From positions 1-7,252 of the forward strand of contig JAGWGO010000073.1 of the NCBI GenBank assembly GCA_028867395.1: 7,252 bases of DNA. Reading direction: 5' to 3'. The stretch is from Nitrososphaerota archaeon. Its GTDB lineage: Archaea > Thermoproteota > Nitrososphaeria > Nitrososphaerales > Nitrosopumilaceae. Both the position numbers and the translations under genes were made by a program. Positions within the stretch are counted from its first letter, which is position 1. The number at the start of each line of letters is the position of its first letter. A model generated the notes under the pieces. The model saw only the letters and a list, made by a program, of their open reading frames with translations, was not told where the DNA came from and ran no database searches. This document shows positions 6,773 to 7,252 of the stretch, one piece after another.

Positions 6773-7252
6773 ATGAGCAATACTTTTTTCCAAAAAGATA
6801 TTGTCTCGGTGCGCGATTTTGATAAACAAAAATTTGATCAAGTGTTCCAAGCAACTGACAAGATAATTGAGATGAATCCAAACGAGAGAAGAGAACTTGC
6901 AAGAGGAAAGACTCTCGGATACCTCTTCTTTGAGCCAAGCACAAGGACAAGGCTAAGCTTTGAAGCTGCCATGGCATCCTTAGGAGGTACATCCATTGGC
7001 ATAGCTGATGCTTCTTCGTCTTCTGCAAAAAAGGGCGAAAGCCTTGCTGATACTGTTAGAATAATGTCACTGTACTCTGACGTGGTTGTGCTGCGACACC
7101 AGCTTGACGGTTATACTAGATTTGCAGCAGAAGTGTCAGAAAAACCTTTGATTAATGCTGGCAGTGGAACCGAAGAGCATCCAACTCAGGCAATACTTGA
7201 TCTCTATACAATTAGAAAGGAAAAGAAACGAATTGACGGTCTGAAGATTGGA
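6773..7252 (+). CDS. pyrB: Aspartate carbamoyltransferase catalytic chain (3' partial)
   Basis: PyrB joins carbamoyl phosphate and aspartate to make N-carbamoyl-aspartate, the committed step of UMP synthesis. The frame runs from ATG 6773 to the window end, giving 160 of an expected 300 or so residues: the carbamoyl-phosphate domain and the first part of the aspartate domain hinge. The carbamoyl-phosphate loop FEPSTRTR is at 53-60. The S/K loop SSAKKGESLADT carries S83 and K87, contributed across the trimer interface. R108-H109 and HPTQ (136-139) complete the phosphate and carbonyl contacts. HPTQ with the S..KKGE loop marks it as aspartate rather than ornithine carbamoyltransferase, and the pyrI neighbour agrees. 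It is divergent from pyrI across 42 bases. No Shine-Dalgarno site is seen, so a leaderless or very short-leader mRNA is likely. The remainder lies beyond the window. Confidence 0.96.
   Translation, partial: MSNTFFQKDIVSVRDFDKQKFDQVFQATDKIIEMNPNERRELARGKTLGYLFFEPSTRTRLSFEAAMASLGGTSIGIADASSSSAKKGESLADTVRIMSLYSDVVVLRHQLDGYTRFAAEVSEKPLINAGSGTEEHPTQAILDLYTIRKEKKRIDGLKIG

Noticed and set aside
6731..6850. 40-residue N-terminal extension of pyrI from an ATG at 6850
   Set aside because: It would cross the pyrI TATA box and lie opposite the first codons of pyrB. PyrI homology begins exactly at MSESDL, giving the standard 153 residues.

Overview
This window is archaeal and most resembles an ammonia-oxidising Nitrososphaerota (Thaumarchaeota), probably the Nitrosopumilales. 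The evidence is the protein wording (an AtpA reading PVVIASGLEGAQM near its N-terminus, archaeal A-type AtpB, AtpD and AtpI chains, a 153-residue PyrI), tightly packed genes, Shine-Dalgarno sites inside the operon, and a leaderless-type promoter outside it. By eye the GC content is in the low forties. That would suit a Nitrosotenuis-like genome better than the AT-richer Nitrosopumilus, but this placement is inference.

Bases 1-6258 (+) are one co-directional cluster for the A-type (archaeal, V-like) ATP synthase: atpA (5' end cut off by the window), atpB, atpD, an unnamed 41-residue membrane microprotein gene, atpH and atpI. Gaps between genes are 0-3 bases, and the microprotein gene overlaps atpD. 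Three of the five visible starts are TTG, each behind a purine-rich Shine-Dalgarno site. A and B form the catalytic/regulatory hexamer, D the central rotor shaft, H a peripheral-stalk coiled coil, and I the membrane stator with the proton half-channels. Subunits C, E, F and the proteolipid ring (K/c) are not in the window. E, C or F could lie upstream of atpA, but nothing for the ATPase follows atpI.

Bases 6269-7252 hold the two chains of aspartate transcarbamoylase, the committed step of pyrimidine synthesis. pyrI (regulatory, minus strand) converges on atpI with a 10-base gap. pyrB (catalytic, plus strand, cut off at the window end) diverges from pyrI across only 42 bases. That spacer holds a TATA box correctly placed for a leaderless pyrI transcript and sitting at the centre of a small palindrome.

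There are no RNA genes, mobile elements, CRISPR arrays or long non-coding stretches. The least explained element is the microprotein gene at 3789-3914 between atpD and atpH. The divergent pyrI/pyrB arrangement and a histidine-rich loop in AtpI are the next most notable points.
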